From Phyto melanocephala (Eukaryota; Arthropoda; Insecta; Diptera; Rhinophoridae): a stretch of 64,000 bases of DNA. The stretch is taken from NCBI GenBank assembly GCA_941918925.1, contig OW799233.1, positions 120,926,333-120,990,332 on the forward strand, written 5' to 3'. Shown here piece after piece: positions 45,601-58,311 of the stretch. Numbering within the stretch: the first letter of the stretch is position 1; each line of letters opens with the position of its first letter. The notes beneath the pieces are model-generated. The model saw nothing but the letters and a program-made list of their open reading frames with translations. It did not search any database and was not told the origin of the DNA. The translations under genes were made by a program, and so were the position numbers.

Positions 45601-47211
45601 TAACTTGATTTAAGGTTTGACGACTCTTTACAAAAGAAATATTTAAGGAAATGTGTAAAGCTTGTCTTTATTTCCTAACCATACTTATTACTTTCATTTG
45701 AAGTACCACCCAACGTTCCTTTTAAAATTGAATTATCAAATAAATAGGATTATTTTAGCACTATGAAAAAATAAGCCACATAGTAAAGTAGTAAAGAGTT
45801 TATGATGATTTTTTTCAATTGCGAACTAGCGATATAAATTGTTTAATTACAATTTCTGTAAAGATAATTGTTTGTAGAGATAAGTACTAATAAATAAAAA
45901 AAAGTGTACAGCTTGCACTTGGTGAAAGGTATTAGAGTTTCTGCAATGCCAAATACAAAATTCTGCCCTGCTTTATATATTCTTGGTGATACTAAAAATA
46001 TGCGATATGTAGTAGTAGCAGTAACCAGTAAGTAACTAAATAACTTCGAGTATAACAAGCAATCATTAATGTTTGCTGCAGTTGTACTCGTCCTATCGCA
46101 ACATGAGTTCCAATACAGCACAATAAAAAACAGAACAAAATACTCATTGAAACAGTATCTTATATTAAAAGATTCTGTTCTTTTTTCAACTGTTTTTTTC
46201 TTGGTTTGCATCGAGGTGTTTTTGTGTGTGTATGTGTGTAAATGGATGTATGTAATTACATGTAGAAGTTTACTTCGTTTACTGGTACTTAGTTCATTTG
46301 TCGTAAGCACGCCAGTCAAAAATTGTATACTACTGGTAGTAGTTAATAGCTATAGTTGCAGCAGCACTAGTTACAGTTGTTATTTACCTTTTGTGGTATA
46401 TTTCGTACTTTGTTATTTTTGTATAAAAGATTGTTGTGAAATTTTGGCTTTAATAGCCGTTTTGTGTTTAACATTTACATTTTTAAAGATATGGGGTAAG
46501 ATACAGCTTGACACTTTTAGATATAAAAAATAAAATTTGATTAATTTTTGTTTTTATTTTTGAAACAAAATTTGCTTTTAATAAACTGTGGGCTATAAAA
46601 AATTTATGTTTATTTCTGAATGTATACACATACGATTATTTCTGTTTAACCCTTTCTAAAATCATCTAGATATTATCGTTACTCTTACGATAAACACAAA
46701 AGTATTTGCAAGTCGCTTTATTAACGATCTGACACGTAACAATGGTTTGAAAGTCATCTTCAGCCTACACATAAGCCAATTTTCAAATAATATACTTCAC
46801 TCTTAGAGGCATGTTTATACACCCGACAATATTTCTATGATTACAGACGTTATTATTGTTTTGTTGTGTGTTAAGGGCGGCAAAATACCAAGAAGATAAA
46901 GAAATGTACACATAAAAATAAAGATATAAAAATATGAAAGATAAAATATAATAAAAATAAATGAATTTTTTATAGAAATCCAATACATAAGTAAGCTAAG
47001 TCGACTACAAAATGTGTTACAATTCCACTACAAATAGAGAGTTTATTGAAAGTCTTCAAAAAATGGAGATTATATAGGAAGGTAGGGTAGCATAAAACAT
47101 AATGATATAACAGCATGAATATTGGAAAAAAATGCGTTAAACCATTTTAAATAAAATATTCTTATCGGAAAGTAAGGACAAATGTTGTTAGAAATAAAAA
47201 GAACCATTTAA
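45601..47211. other. Spacer with second arm of the 42.3 kb inverted repeat
   Basis: 45967-46018 is the inverted counterpart of 42268-42330. Overlapping open frames of 154 and 158 codons on opposite strands (46069-46533 plus, 45843-46319 minus) are rich in TAC/GTA/GTT runs. They look like low-complexity sequence and not genes. No other feature. Confidence 0.45.
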
Positions 47212-47836
47212 TGCTAGGCGCACAATTAAGACGAATTATGTCGTGTTCGACGAAATTCGTCGGTAAACATTTGCTGGGTAAATTCGTCGTCTGAAGCACA
47301 ATAACGACGAAAGATTAACATCTTTTATAATTGATAAAACTGTTTACTGTATGTGCAAAGAAAGAACAAAAATAATCAAAGAATTTAAACCTTTGTGAAA
47401 CTCAGCAAAATACTATATATAATTTCTGTCATAGTAAAAACATTTTTTAGGTATAAGTAAACGTTTACAAAGAATGTTCTGGGATCGTACAGTAAACCAT
47501 CATAACAATTTTTTTTGTTTAACAGCTAATAGTGTGACCATATTAAAAAAAAAAATCAGTAACAAACATTTACAAAAATCCAAATAAAAATAATTTTTGT
47601 AGTTAACTTGCTTATTTAAATGATTTAAAATAAAATATGAAATAATTTAAAGTACAAACTAACTTTATTTAATAAAAAAGTTGAAAAGTAAAACCAAATT
47701 CAATAAACATGGCCACCTTGTACTAATTTGTTCGTCGATCGCCGGCGTAAGAAATATAAATAAGTCCATTGCAGAGTTCGCCGCGTACAGCGAATTTCGA
47801 CCTACGCCACAATTGTACGCAATGTCTCATGGTACA
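47212..47836. mobile_element. GGCGCACAATT repeat (copy 2, opposite orientation, right end lost)
   Basis: It begins ATGCTAGGCGCACAATTAAG (47213) and matches the complement of 23394-24116 throughout: GAAGCACAATAACGACGAAA, CTAATAGTGTGACCATATTA, CACCTTGTACTAATTTGTTC and TCGCCGGCGTAAGAAATA. It breaks off after ACGCCACAATTGTACGCAAT, so the far terminus is missing. Confidence 0.75.
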
Positions 47837-48025
47837 ATCATCAGATAGCCGCAGTTCTGCAAAAACAAAATTCTACATGCATTTTGTTGTTGGAAAACGA
47901 CGACTGAAATGTCAAAAAGCAAATAAGTGTGTGTGTTTTTTTTTTGCTGCAGAATATATGTATACACATATGTGCACATACATAAACAAAATTTGACATT
48001 TTAGTTAAACCTTAAGGTAGAGAAA

Positions 48026-49907
48026 AAACAAGTAAGAGCACTATATTCGGGTGTGCCGAATCTTTTATATCCACCACCAATTTTGTGTACATTTAAAGCA
48101 TAATATTTATTATTTTGTTAATCATTATGGAATAATCTCTTTTTATTAATAAACTATGTGTCACTTTCTTTGTAGAGGGTGGTTAAATTTTAAGGTCCCA
48201 TGTTGAAGATGAACTACACCTAGTCTTTAAATTTGTTTTCTGTATTTCACTTGACATTTCTCAATCTCAAACTTACTCAATTTGATCCGTGGAAAGATAC
48301 GCAAATGCGCAACGCTTTAAAGTTATTCAGGTTTTTTATAAAAATGGGCGTTCAAATCAAAATGCATTTTGTGCACTTCGTAATTCTTTTGATCAACATA
48401 ATCGTTCAAATTCGTCCACAATTGGGAGAATTGTAAAAAATATTTAAATTTCTGCAAAACAGGTCTGTATAAAATGTTAGAAAATCTGTGAATGCCTTCT
48501 TAGTTAGTTGAATGGAAACCACTGCTGGTTTTTGCGATAGTGTGGCAAAAGAGCAGTCAACCTCGCCTCATCATCATGCTCAACAATTGAGCATCAACAT
48601 TGTCATTGAAAATTTGGATCATCAGATAGAGGAGTGGCGCCAAGAATGGTGGGGGGGGTTCATTTGGCCGATATTTTGTTAAATACATAATTGAACTATA
48701 CAAATATTATAATTACAAAAAGAAATAATAATAATATCCTAAATAATTTGTGTTTTATTTAAATTCAACATAAAATTTAACCACCCTTTATAACTTCGAT
48801 ATGCTACTAAAATGCTTTTGTAATGTAGTCTTTTAATGAAAGTGGGCGTTAAAGTAGGCGCGTCAATAAAGTTTCTGCTAATAAATACAACTTAGATATT
48901 TCAATATAGTCCTTTATTTTCCCAAAAACTTTGTTAATAGAGAAATAACATGAATTTAAGATAAACCGTTATATGGGAGGTAGGCGTTAAAGTGGGCGTG
49001 CCAGCTACACTTTTTATCACAACAATTACATTGATTAGAAGGATATAAGTAGCAAATTTGATCATCATACCTCTCATTTTGGCGGTTTTATGAGCTTTTA
49101 AATTTCATTAACGGTAGATAACGTGAAAAGTGGGCGTTATAGTAGGCGTGTCAAAGTTGTCTTTGCGAATGAGTACAACTTAGGTGTTTCAATATAGCCC
49201 TTTATTATTTCAAAATCTTTATTAATAGAGAAATTATATGAATTTAAGGTAAAACTTTATATGGGAGGTGGGCGTAAAAGTGGGCGTGGCACATTGATTT
49301 TTTGTCAGAAAAAACCATTTGACCAAAAAGCAAAGCGTGCAAAATTTCAGAGTAGTACATATAATTTTGTCAGTTTTATTAGGTTTTAAATTTTAAATAT
49401 ACTGAAAAATACACTGCGCGGTATAAATTTTCGTAAATTTTGATCTATAACTCCTTTCCTAATGCATAGATTTAAGATCTTTTTGGAAAGAGATATTGTT
49501 TTGACTCGGGAAATATATATTCAAAGTGTCATGAGCCTACGTTAATGCGTTTGGACACAATTCCATTTTATTCGATGTTCGAAGGACACGGTTTTTTCGA
49601 CCTACTCTTGCTTTACGAGCTATAACTCTCTTTCTAATAATCCGATTTAGCCCATTTTCAATACCAAACAAACCTTGTCTATAAGAAAGATTCTGGCAAA
49701 ATTTGAGCCCCCTAGCTTTTTTGGTGCGACCTCTATCGTGCTTTCAACAGACGGACAGACGGACGGACATAGCTAGATCGTCATAAAATAAAACCCCGAT
49801 TCAGAATATATATACTTTATGGGGTCTAAAATGGATATTTCGATGTGTTACAAACGGAATGACAAAATGAATATACCCCCACCATTTTTTTGGTGGCGGG
49901 TATAAAA
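48026..49907 (+). mobile_element. DINE-1-like element, second full-length copy
   Basis: Same architecture as 4077-5939: AACAAGTAAGAGCAC, hairpin region ATTCGGGTGTGCCGAAT (48045-48061, one mismatch), then GTGGGCGT blocks. A GACAGACGGACGGACATAGC microsatellite (49753-49772), ATATATACTTTATGGGGTCT and the end hairpin TATACCCCCACCA with TGGTGGCGGGTATA follow. The right subterminal repeat is better preserved here (GGTGGCGGGTATAAAA, to 49907). It carries the same nested mariner derivative (48175-48788). Confidence 0.85.
48175..48788 (+). mobile_element. Family B mariner derivative nested in the DINE-like element
   Basis: TA duplication at 48173-48174 and 48789-48790. The inverted ends AGGGTGGTTAAATTTTAAGG (48176) and TAAAATTTAACCACCCTT (48771-48788) are well preserved. 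The transposase traces are the same as at 4223-4826, including CAACATAATCGTTCAAATTC (QHNRSN) and VAKEQSTSPHHHAQQLSI, with no catalytic core. Confidence 0.85.
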
Positions 49908-51270
49908 AATCAGCTGTTTTAGTGAGGCTACCTGCTGATTGTACCATGAATTGTTTCAAAAGCGTAGTTGCGAATAACATTACCCATGTGAACTGCATCA
50001 GCTTTCTGTAGAGTTAGTTCAAAGCATATAGGTAAGGATTTTTCTTCTTCAAAAGAATGACAATGACTTGGCAATCTTAATAGGAGTTGTGAGACATAAG
50101 TTGAGTTTTTTTTCATTATTTTTTGTACACTTAATTAATAAATATTTATAGAATTATGATAAACATCTTATAAAAAATTTGCGGCAATATTATATATTAT
50201 TTACAAGAAGATAACATCTAGTATTAGATTATTTATATTTAGCCTTTTATTGCAAAGTAATTGTTTATGAAAATGAACAACAATTTTCTGTTACTGTCAC
50301 TAAATTTGACAACATATTTTATTTGTCTAATATGATTGCGATTGTAAAGTAGATTTTTTTGTTAGTCTTGTAACTGTCAAAATTAACAACAATAAAATTA
50401 TCTATCAGTATTATAAAAATTAGTCATTATAATTACATAAACCTCGAAACCACTTCAACTACATATAAATGTTGAACTACAAAAAAATAAACGAACAACT
50501 GAACGTATGAGTAATTTACGATTAAACAACTACGTGTTAAACCAACAAACTGACATACATACATACTATCTACATACATACAAGTATGCATATTTAAACA
50601 CTGCGTTATGCCACAAAAAAAATCTGAATTGTTTGTGTTTGACAAGTGTATGTGTATGTGTTTGGTTGTTTTGTGTTAATCAAAATGTATCTCTCTCTCT
50701 GTGATTATGAACTCATAATGTGACACTCAAGTCTAAAAATGTTAAATGTATAAATTGTAAATAATAAGAATTTATAAAACAAAACTTGCATAAATAAATT
50801 TAATTAAGATGTATGTATGCACATATATCTTTTGTTATGTTCTATGTATGTTATATTTAAATATTTTTATTGCCTTTTTTATACTTTTGATGTTTTATGG
50901 CTTTTTAAATTATTTTGATTATTTTGTGTTTATCAGTAAGAAATTATTTCTATAAAAAATTATAAATTGTATTACACTTGTCTAATTATTTTTTGTTTTA
51001 AATTGTTTAGTATTTCTAGCTTGGCTTAAAAGACTTCAAAACATATTGTTTTCATTATTTCCCATTAAAGATAAAATTAACAAGATATAGGTAGAGTAAT
51101 TTTTTTTTTATCTATATACAAAGAGAACTTCTTTTATTATTTAAAATTGATATTGATAAGATTTCTGTTTTAGTACAAAATATTTTCAAGTTTTACAAGA
51201 CCTGCAGCTAAGAATATTCACCTGATACTAAAAGTTGCATGATTCAGTAATATTAACTTGTGGTATTTAA
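49908..51270. other. AT-rich spacer, no gene seen
   Basis: No terminal repeats or coding frames recognised; TACATACATACTATCTACAT-type runs lie near 50550-50580. Confidence 0.5.
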
Positions 51271-51279
51271 GGTCAGTTC

Positions 51280-51640
51280 TATACAAAGTGCCTCTTGAGC
51301 GCATCTATATTGGCATATTTTTTCAGCATAGAACTTGCCTTCCAAAACGGCCCAGACTGAATGATCCATCGGACTTGCATCTGATGAATTTTAAAGTCAT
51401 TGTGTGCACAAAATGAGGCATGGAATATGTTTTTTTTTCACTATTATTATTCTACACTAGTTTTATGAAATGGTGACGAGTCTTGTTTGAACGTCCATAA
51501 ACTATGACCGAAATGTACTTAAAGTAGGTTCGAAAACATTTTTCCGGCATTTACTTTGGATGCTGCCTGTTAGTGGTTGTCACACCATTACTTATAATAG
51601 AAAATCACTTCCGGTGGCTGTTTGTCGGGTATATTTTTGG
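51280..51640 (-). pseudogene. maT-like (DD37D-type) mariner-superfamily transposase fragment
   Basis: Minus strand: SLWTFKQDSSPFHKTSV (Asp at 51480-51482), a degraded stretch with several stops, then SPMDHSVWAVLEGKFYAEK (Asp at 51364-51366) and, after a frameshift, KYANIDALKRHF. The two Asp codons are 113 bases apart, about 37 residues, which fits the DD37D (maT) group. The motifs WTFQQDSAP and NPLDYSLW are typical of that group as recalled. No element ends were found. Confidence 0.7.
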
Positions 51641-52614
51641 TAAGTGGGTTTAGTTAAGTAAAAACGGTAAGTTGGAGAGTTTATAAACAGCTCAATAGCA
51701 TCAAAATATCTATTTTAGACCCCATAAAGAATATATATTCTGAATCGGGTTTTGATTTTATGACGATCTAGCTATGTCCGTCCGTCTGTCCGTCTGTTGA
51801 AAGCACGATAGAGGTCGCACCAAAGAAGCTAGGGGGCTCAAATTTTGCCAGAATCTTTCTTATAGACAAGGTTTGTTTGGTAATGCAAGAGTAAGTCGAA
51901 AAAACCGTGTCCTTCTAACATCGATTAAAATGGAATTGTGTTCAGACGCACAAACGTAGAGTCATGAAACTTCGAATATATATTTACCGAGTCAAGAGAA
52001 TATTTTTCCCTGAAAATCGCTTAAATCTATGAATTAAGAAAAGAGTTATAGATCAAAATGTACAAAAATTTATACCGCACAGTGTATATTTGAAATTTAA
52101 AACGTAATAAAACTGACAAAACTATATGTACGATTCTGAAATTTTGCAAACATGGCTTTTTGGTCAAAGTCTTCGTTCTAACGGAAGATAGATGTGCCAC
52201 GCCCACTTTTTTCTTTAAATTTTTATAAAAATATATTAGCCATATTCATTGGCATTTATTCATCTTACACTGCGCCAGTTATTGCACTGTAGCTAATTAC
52301 ACTATAAAACAGTAGATGACTCTACTGACAACTACTAGATGGCATGCTAAGAACCTTTTTCATCCCACAAGGTTTTTTTAATGAGGGTTCGTGAAAACGA
52401 AAACGACCGAGGTTGTTGACAAAAAATTAGCTAGAGTTACAATTTGTGCCCAACTCTAAACATACATATTTGTTCCCACAGTTTTATGAGGTTATAGATT
52501 TAAAAATATAAAAAAAATGTGCATCAGTAGATTTAAAATATGTGTTTGAATATTTAAAATACATTTTTTAGTCAAATTATATATCTATATATCTATTCTT
52601 TTGTGAAGGGTGGT

Positions 52615-52740
52615 TAAATTTTGAGGACCGATGGTGACTTTGAATAAAACACAAATTATTTAGGATATTATTATCATATCTTTTTATAATGATAATATTT
52701 GTATGAAATAAAATATCGGCCAAATGTTCGCCGCACAGTG
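52615..52740 (-). repeat. Family B mariner-derivative end fragment
   Basis: AAGGGTGGTTAAATTTTGAG and GACCGATGGTGACTTTGAAT, then ATATCGGCCAAATG, match the C-terminal side end of the family B elements. The rest is lost and no duplication is seen. Confidence 0.65.
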
Positions 52741-53337
52741 GACCATTCTACGAGAAGGCGGCCAAAAACTCATTTTTTTTGTGGTCATCGATTAAAAAAC
52801 GTTAAAATGTACCTCGTGAGACAAAAATCAAAACTTTATTTCACATATATTACAGAGAACAGGATGATTCAAAATAGACATTCTTAGCATTTTGCTAAAA
52901 CGGGAAATTTATTAGTAAGATTTTGATTTTTAAACTTCTATAACATTTTGCTTTTAAAAGATTTTCAAACGAAATAAGTTTCGTATAATTTTAAAATTTG
53001 TTAGCCATTAGAACATGAAAATAAATTGTTTATAATGTTTAGAGATAATTTTTTTTTACTTAGGTCCAAATTTTCCTAAATTCCCATTTTTAATAGAGCA
53101 TAACTTCAGGAGAACATAAGATAACAAAAATAAATTAGCACTATTTCGTAGATAAAACTTTCCTCTTAAATTCATGTAATTTCTCTATGAATGAAGATTT
53201 TGGAATACTAAAGGACTATGTTGAAATATATAAGTTATGTTTATTAGCAGAAACATTATTGACACGCGTACTTTAATGGCCACTTTCATTGAAAGACTAA
53301 ATTTACGAAAACATTTTACTAGCATACCGAAGTTATA

Positions 53338-53945
53338 ATGGGTGGTTTAATTTTAAGGGACTATGTTGATTTTGAATAAAATTATTATGAAATTATTATC
53401 ATTTATTTTTTATAATTATAATATTTGTATGCTTCAGTTATGTATGGAACAAAATATCGGCTAAATGGCCCCCCAATCTTGGCGGCACACCTAGATCCAA
53501 TAGTCCAAATTTTCAATGACACTGTTGATGCTCAATTGTTGGGCATTATGATGAGTAGAGGTTGACTGCTCTTTTGCCACACTATCTGAAAAAACAGCAA
53601 TGGTTCCCATTCAACGAACTAAGATGGCATTCACAGATGTTTTCACATTTCATACAGACCTGCTTTGCAGACATTTAAATATTTTTTACAATTCTCACGA
53701 TTGTGGACGAATTCGAACGATTATGTTGACCAAAAGAATCACGAAGTGCACAAAATTAATTTTGATTTGAACGCCCATTTTTATAAAAATCTTTAATATT
53801 TAAAAGCGTTGCTCGATTGCGTATCTTTCCACGGTTCAAGTTGAGTTAGTCTGAGATAGAGAAATGTCAAATGAAATGCAAGAAAAAAGTTGAAGTTTAG
53901 GTGTGGTTCACCTTCAACATGGGCCCTTAAAATTTAACCACCTTC
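53338..53945 (-). mobile_element. Family B mariner derivative nested in the inverted DINE-like copy
   Basis: TA at 53336-53337 and 53946-53947. The ends are GGGTGGTTTAATTTTAAGGG (left) and the complement of CCCTTAAAATTTAACCACCT (right). The minus strand holds the same N-terminal traces (AIEQR) and HAQQLSI-type linker as the 4 and 48 kb copies, at the same position within the host element. Confidence 0.8.
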
Positions 53946-54090
53946 TACAAAGAAAGTAATACATATTTTATTATAAAGAGATTATTCCATAGCGATTAAC
54001 AAAATAATAAATATTGTGCTTTAAATGTACACAAAATTGGTGGTGGGTATAAAAGATTCGGCACAGCCGAATATAGTGCTCTTACTTGTT

Positions 54091-55520
54091 CTTATTGCAA
54101 CCAAAATTAGATACGTTTGGAGAAGGGAAAGTGGTACCAGTCATTCAAAATAACAATAACTTATATCGGAAACAATAAATGTTGAGTTTTAATTTTTGTA
54201 TTAGATACTTATTTAAAAATGAAACAGTTCATTCCAATATTAAGATAGATTAATAATAATTAATTAGATAGATCAAATGAGAGAACATATTTGCAGAAAT
54301 ATATTTGTTATAGGCTTTAAATCTTGTGTAATTGGCTACGAAAGTACTCAGTTTACAATTTCGGGTATAAGCTCGATAGTATCAACCCACACGACGTGGT
54401 GCCACCAATCATATACCAAAAAAATAATTTTGCTACCGTTTCTGAAAAACTTTTATCTCTATTTTGTTTTAACTTTGCATTTGCTAGTTATGATGACAGC
54501 TTCCTAATTAGAACCAAAAGCGGTAAGAAACTGTTTAGAGGGAAACTGAGAATTTGTGAACACTTAACAAATGGTAACAGATAGTATTAAAATCTATGTT
54601 TTAATATAATGGAAAAATCTTGCTGCGGCTAGTAAAGGGGCCCTGAATCTGCTAGTAATACTTAAGTAATAAAGGTAAGCTGAAATAAGAGAAATATCAG
54701 AAATAGTAGATTGCATCAGCTTATATTTTAGCAGACTATGATACAATTATTCTGGTCTGCAGAACTGATTTACTCTAGAATATTTTTGACAGTTTGATAC
54801 AACGGGTATATGGGATAAAAACTTATTTTCGTAGAACAATCCAAAGGCGGTCATGCCTTAATCTTTTACGCTATTTTTTAAGTTTAAAAAAATATACATA
54901 TTATTGGATCGCAAATTATACAACACATTTATATATGGTTGGTACAATTTTGTAAAAAAAAGATCAAATAATTTATTTTATTATTTATATTGTTTATTCA
55001 AAGTTGAAATTAATTGATTTATAATTGAAATTATGCTTTTGAGATGAAAAAAGTTGTGTTTTGTTTTCCATAAAACAAAGTGGCAGTAAATCAAACGCAC
55101 TTCACATATTATTTTATTAAAATCACAAAATTTGATTTAAGTTGCTAAAAGGGATATTTATTTATTTGTAATATTTGTTGTAATAAAAAAGTGGGAAATT
55201 ATGTTTTGATTTAATCAAGGCAAATTAATAATTAATTATTATTTATAAAATATTCAATTGAATATTTTTTTAATAAAATTTAATATTTTTACGAGGAAAA
55301 ATAAATAATTATTTGTGAATTAATTTAAGCTTTTAATTGTTTTTGCTTGTAGTTTAAATTATTAAGCTATAGCTTTTATATTTACCGCAGAATGAAGTAA
55401 TTCTGTATTGGCAAACAATGTTTCAACTAAGATAAAAAGTATATTTTATTATTGTGCCACTTCTTCTATACATATTGTATTGAGTACTGTATTGAGTATT
55501 GAGTACTTTTAAGTATATAT
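54091..55520. other. AT-rich spacer, no gene seen
   Basis: Open frames at 54277 and 54324 overlap and are not protein-like. No repeat ends recognised. Confidence 0.5.
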
Positions 55521-55644
55521 GGCGTTATGCATAATAACAAACCGTGTGCTAACTAACTAGCAGCAAATTTTTTATGCCTAAATATCCATAAGCAGAGATA
55601 GCAGATAGTTAGTTATCACGCACTTTGTTATTATGCATAACGCC
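55521..55644. mobile_element. Short hairpin MITE
   Basis: GGCGTTATGCATAATAACAA (55521) is complementary to TTGTTATTATGCATAACGCC (55625-55644). The arms continue imperfectly inward through GTGTGCTAACTAACTA and TAGTTAGTTATCACGCAC. Length 124 bp. A half-match GCATAACGCCAAAG at 61494 may be a solo end. Target duplication is not obvious. Confidence 0.7.
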
Positions 55645-57334
55645 GTTAAAGTTTGTTAAACAATATTCTAATACCGTAAAAAGCATATCCGTAATTTAAT
55701 ATAATTTTGACCTTAAACATAATTTAAGTCTGTTAACAACAACACCCTAAGAAATTATTTACAACATTTGATTGTTGGTCTACATATACAAACCATCCGT
55801 CTGTCAGTTTACAAACAGGGCGAGTATCATTATTTAATATAATTGCAAACAATATGGCATTTAAAATGAAGCTGCCTGCTGAATGCAACACACTGATGGC
55901 CCAATAAATTGAAAATAAACACAACAACTAAAAAAGTTGATTTTTTTTTGGCAACTTTACTCTTAAAATGGGTCAAAAAGACACGCCTGTATATTGTGTC
56001 GATCTGTGTTTAAAATATGCAAACACACACATACAAATATATACAAAAGCTATGGCAAATAACAGTAAACAATGGACTAAATATCGTTCTTAATACTTAA
56101 ACAAACATAATAAACAATTTACTCATAGACACACTCTAACAGCTCTAATGTGAATGCATGAGTAAGCCCTGTAGTTGTGGCCACTGCTTCGAGGGAAGTA
56201 ACTTTCACCAGTTATAGCAGTAAATGTTTATTGCCTGAAAAAAAAAATCAGTTGATATAAATACAAATTAAGTTTAAATATATCACAGGGTTTTTAGAGT
56301 AATATATTTTACAGGAATGTTAGAAGTTCGCTTAAACAGCAAGTTGGTCGAACATTACCAGTCATATAGTAATTGGTAGCAATCGAATAGAAGAGTGCCT
56401 TGCTAGGAAGGGAGCTATATATACTGATGGTCTTTACATTTGTATTTTAATACAGGTTCGCTACTAATATAGCCCATATCATAATTATGTACATATATAC
56501 ATATGATGCTTGATGTGCCACGATTAGAATTACATAAACTCAGTCTTACAGTAAAGATACCAGTCATTGTAAACCTGGCTTCTTTAACTGTGAGCTTCTG
56601 TAGAAAATGTCACGATAAAAGCGATGACAGCTCTTTGACTATGTTCTGAAACGAACCATATGCATTTGCAGTATTGTGGAACACTCTGATTAAGAAATCG
56701 CTTGGGTAAAGTGGCCAAAATTTCTAAATGCTCCTCTATTCGTGCTTATGACTGAATTTCCAAGAAAACTCCAAACGCCATGATGATATTGTCCCATTTT
56801 TCTTAAATCTCTTACAGAATTGTCGGGTGTATATATAGATTCCTTGTGAATGTAAGTATGTATGTATGCATATAGAAACTAACATCCATTGATGAAAATA
56901 AACAACAATAAAACATTAACACATTTAAAACAATAAATGCTTGTAGTGCTATTGAAAAATTTTAACTTTTGGCCAAATGCCAATAACACGAATGGCAAAA
57001 ATACAACAAAAAGAAGGAAGCAGAACAATTGCAAATTGTTTGTAGTTGGTGGCAAATTGTTAGATAGTCAAGTCATTACACCATTTAGATTAGTAAACAA
57101 GTAAGTAATTGTATCAGTAGTAGTGCCAATTGAATATGCTTCATCTATGTTCATACAGACATATAGACATGCATTAATATGTGAGTATTATTTTTCAATT
57201 CTTAAAAACAAAAAGCTTTTAAACAATGCCTACAATAAAAGAACTTAACCATCACAAATTCTTTTTATAAGTACTGCATTGTACTAAATGAAAGATCATA
57301 CTTAAAATTTTTGAAATACCTACACATACAATAT
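55645..57334. other. AT-rich spacer, no gene seen
   Basis: No repeat ends or convincing frames. 56530-56830 is less AT-rich but shows stops in all frames I read. Confidence 0.45.
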
Positions 57335-57336
57335 TA

Positions 57337-57937
57337 AGGGCGGTTGAATTTTAAAGAGCCGATGTTGATTTTAAATAAAACACATATTATTTAGGAATTT
57401 ATTGTAATTTCTTTTTATTATGATAATGTTGGTATGGTTCAATTATGAAAGGAAAAAAATATCGCCCAAATGACCGCCGCGACCACGGCGTTACACCTCC
57501 ATCCGATGGTTAAAATTTGCAATAACAATGTTGATGTTCAATTGTTGGGCACGATGATGAGTCGAGGTTGACTGCTCTTTTTTCCACACTATCGCAAAAA
57601 ACACCAATGGTTCCCATTCAACGAACTAAGAAGGCATTCACAGATGTTTTCACATTTCATACAGACCTGTTTTGCTGAAATTTTAATATTTTTCACAATT
57701 CTCCCGATTGTTTACGAATTTTAATGATTATGTTGACCAAAATAATCACGAAGTGCATAAAATGCATTTTGATTTAAACGCCCATTTTCATCATAAGCCT
57801 GAAATACTTTAACGCGTTGCTCGATTGCATATCTTTTCATGGTTCAAGTTGGGTTAGTCTAAAATTAAGAAATGTCAAATGAAATGCAGAAAAAAAACTT
57901 GATATTCAACATCGGCCCTTAAAATTTAGCCACCCTT
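57337..57937 (-). mobile_element. Stand-alone family B mariner derivative
   Basis: TA at 57335-57336 and 57938-57939. The ends are AGGGCGGTTGAATTTTAAAG and the complement of CCTTAAAATTTAGCCACCCT. The minus strand reads MKRYAIEQRVKVFQAYDENG and NQNAFYALRDYFGQHNH, the best-preserved N-terminus of this family here. Then come STSTHHRAQQLNI and a C-terminal scrap. This copy is not inside a DINE-like element, so family B also moved on its own. Confidence 0.85.
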
Positions 57938-57939
57938 TA

Positions 57940-58310
57940 TTTGAAATAGATATCAAAAATACTACAAAAAAAGTTTTAAAAATGAAATAGTAAGTACTCT
58001 AAATCAAGGGGTGCAGAGTATAATTAAAACAAACCTTAGTTCAAGTATTTGAAGTAATAATAATCGAATATTTACAGCTGATTCGATTACAACAGCCGAT
58101 TTAATTTTTATGAGATTTTTCTGCCTCATACGTTGCTGCAAGCACAATTTTCAACTACTGGAATGTGACCTTTGTTTGTAAACCGAAAATGAAAGATGTT
58201 TCAGTTTCAAGGTATAACTCATTTGTACTGGAGATCCTGCCGAGAACCCTGAACTTGTTTTTGTATATATTTTTTTTATGTTGCTTTCTGTTTTCCCTAC
58301 ACTGAAAGAA
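57940..58310. other. Spacer, no gene seen
   Basis: No repeat ends or coding frames recognised. Confidence 0.45.
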
Positions 58311-58311
58311 T

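Larger units (their letters stand above)
51699..54090 (-). mobile_element. DINE-1-like element, inverted copy with foreign insert and truncated left end
   Basis: Reading on the minus strand, it begins at 54090 with AACAAGTAAGAGCAC, hairpin ATTCGGCTGTGCCGAAT (54072-54056) and subterminal repeat (54054-54039). It carries the usual family B insert and ends in the TATATATTCTTTATGGGGTC box and microsatellite (51780-51800). It stops near 51699 without the terminal hairpin. Between about 52226 and 53165 the usual body is replaced by unrelated sequence that includes a second family B scrap (52615-52740). Confidence 0.75.

Noticed and set aside
45843..46533. Two long overlapping open frames on opposite strands (158 and 154 codons)
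   Set aside because: Both are rich in Cys/Val/Tyr/Ser strings produced by GTA/TAC/TGT low-complexity DNA, with no domain, no plausible splice context and overlapping on opposite strands.
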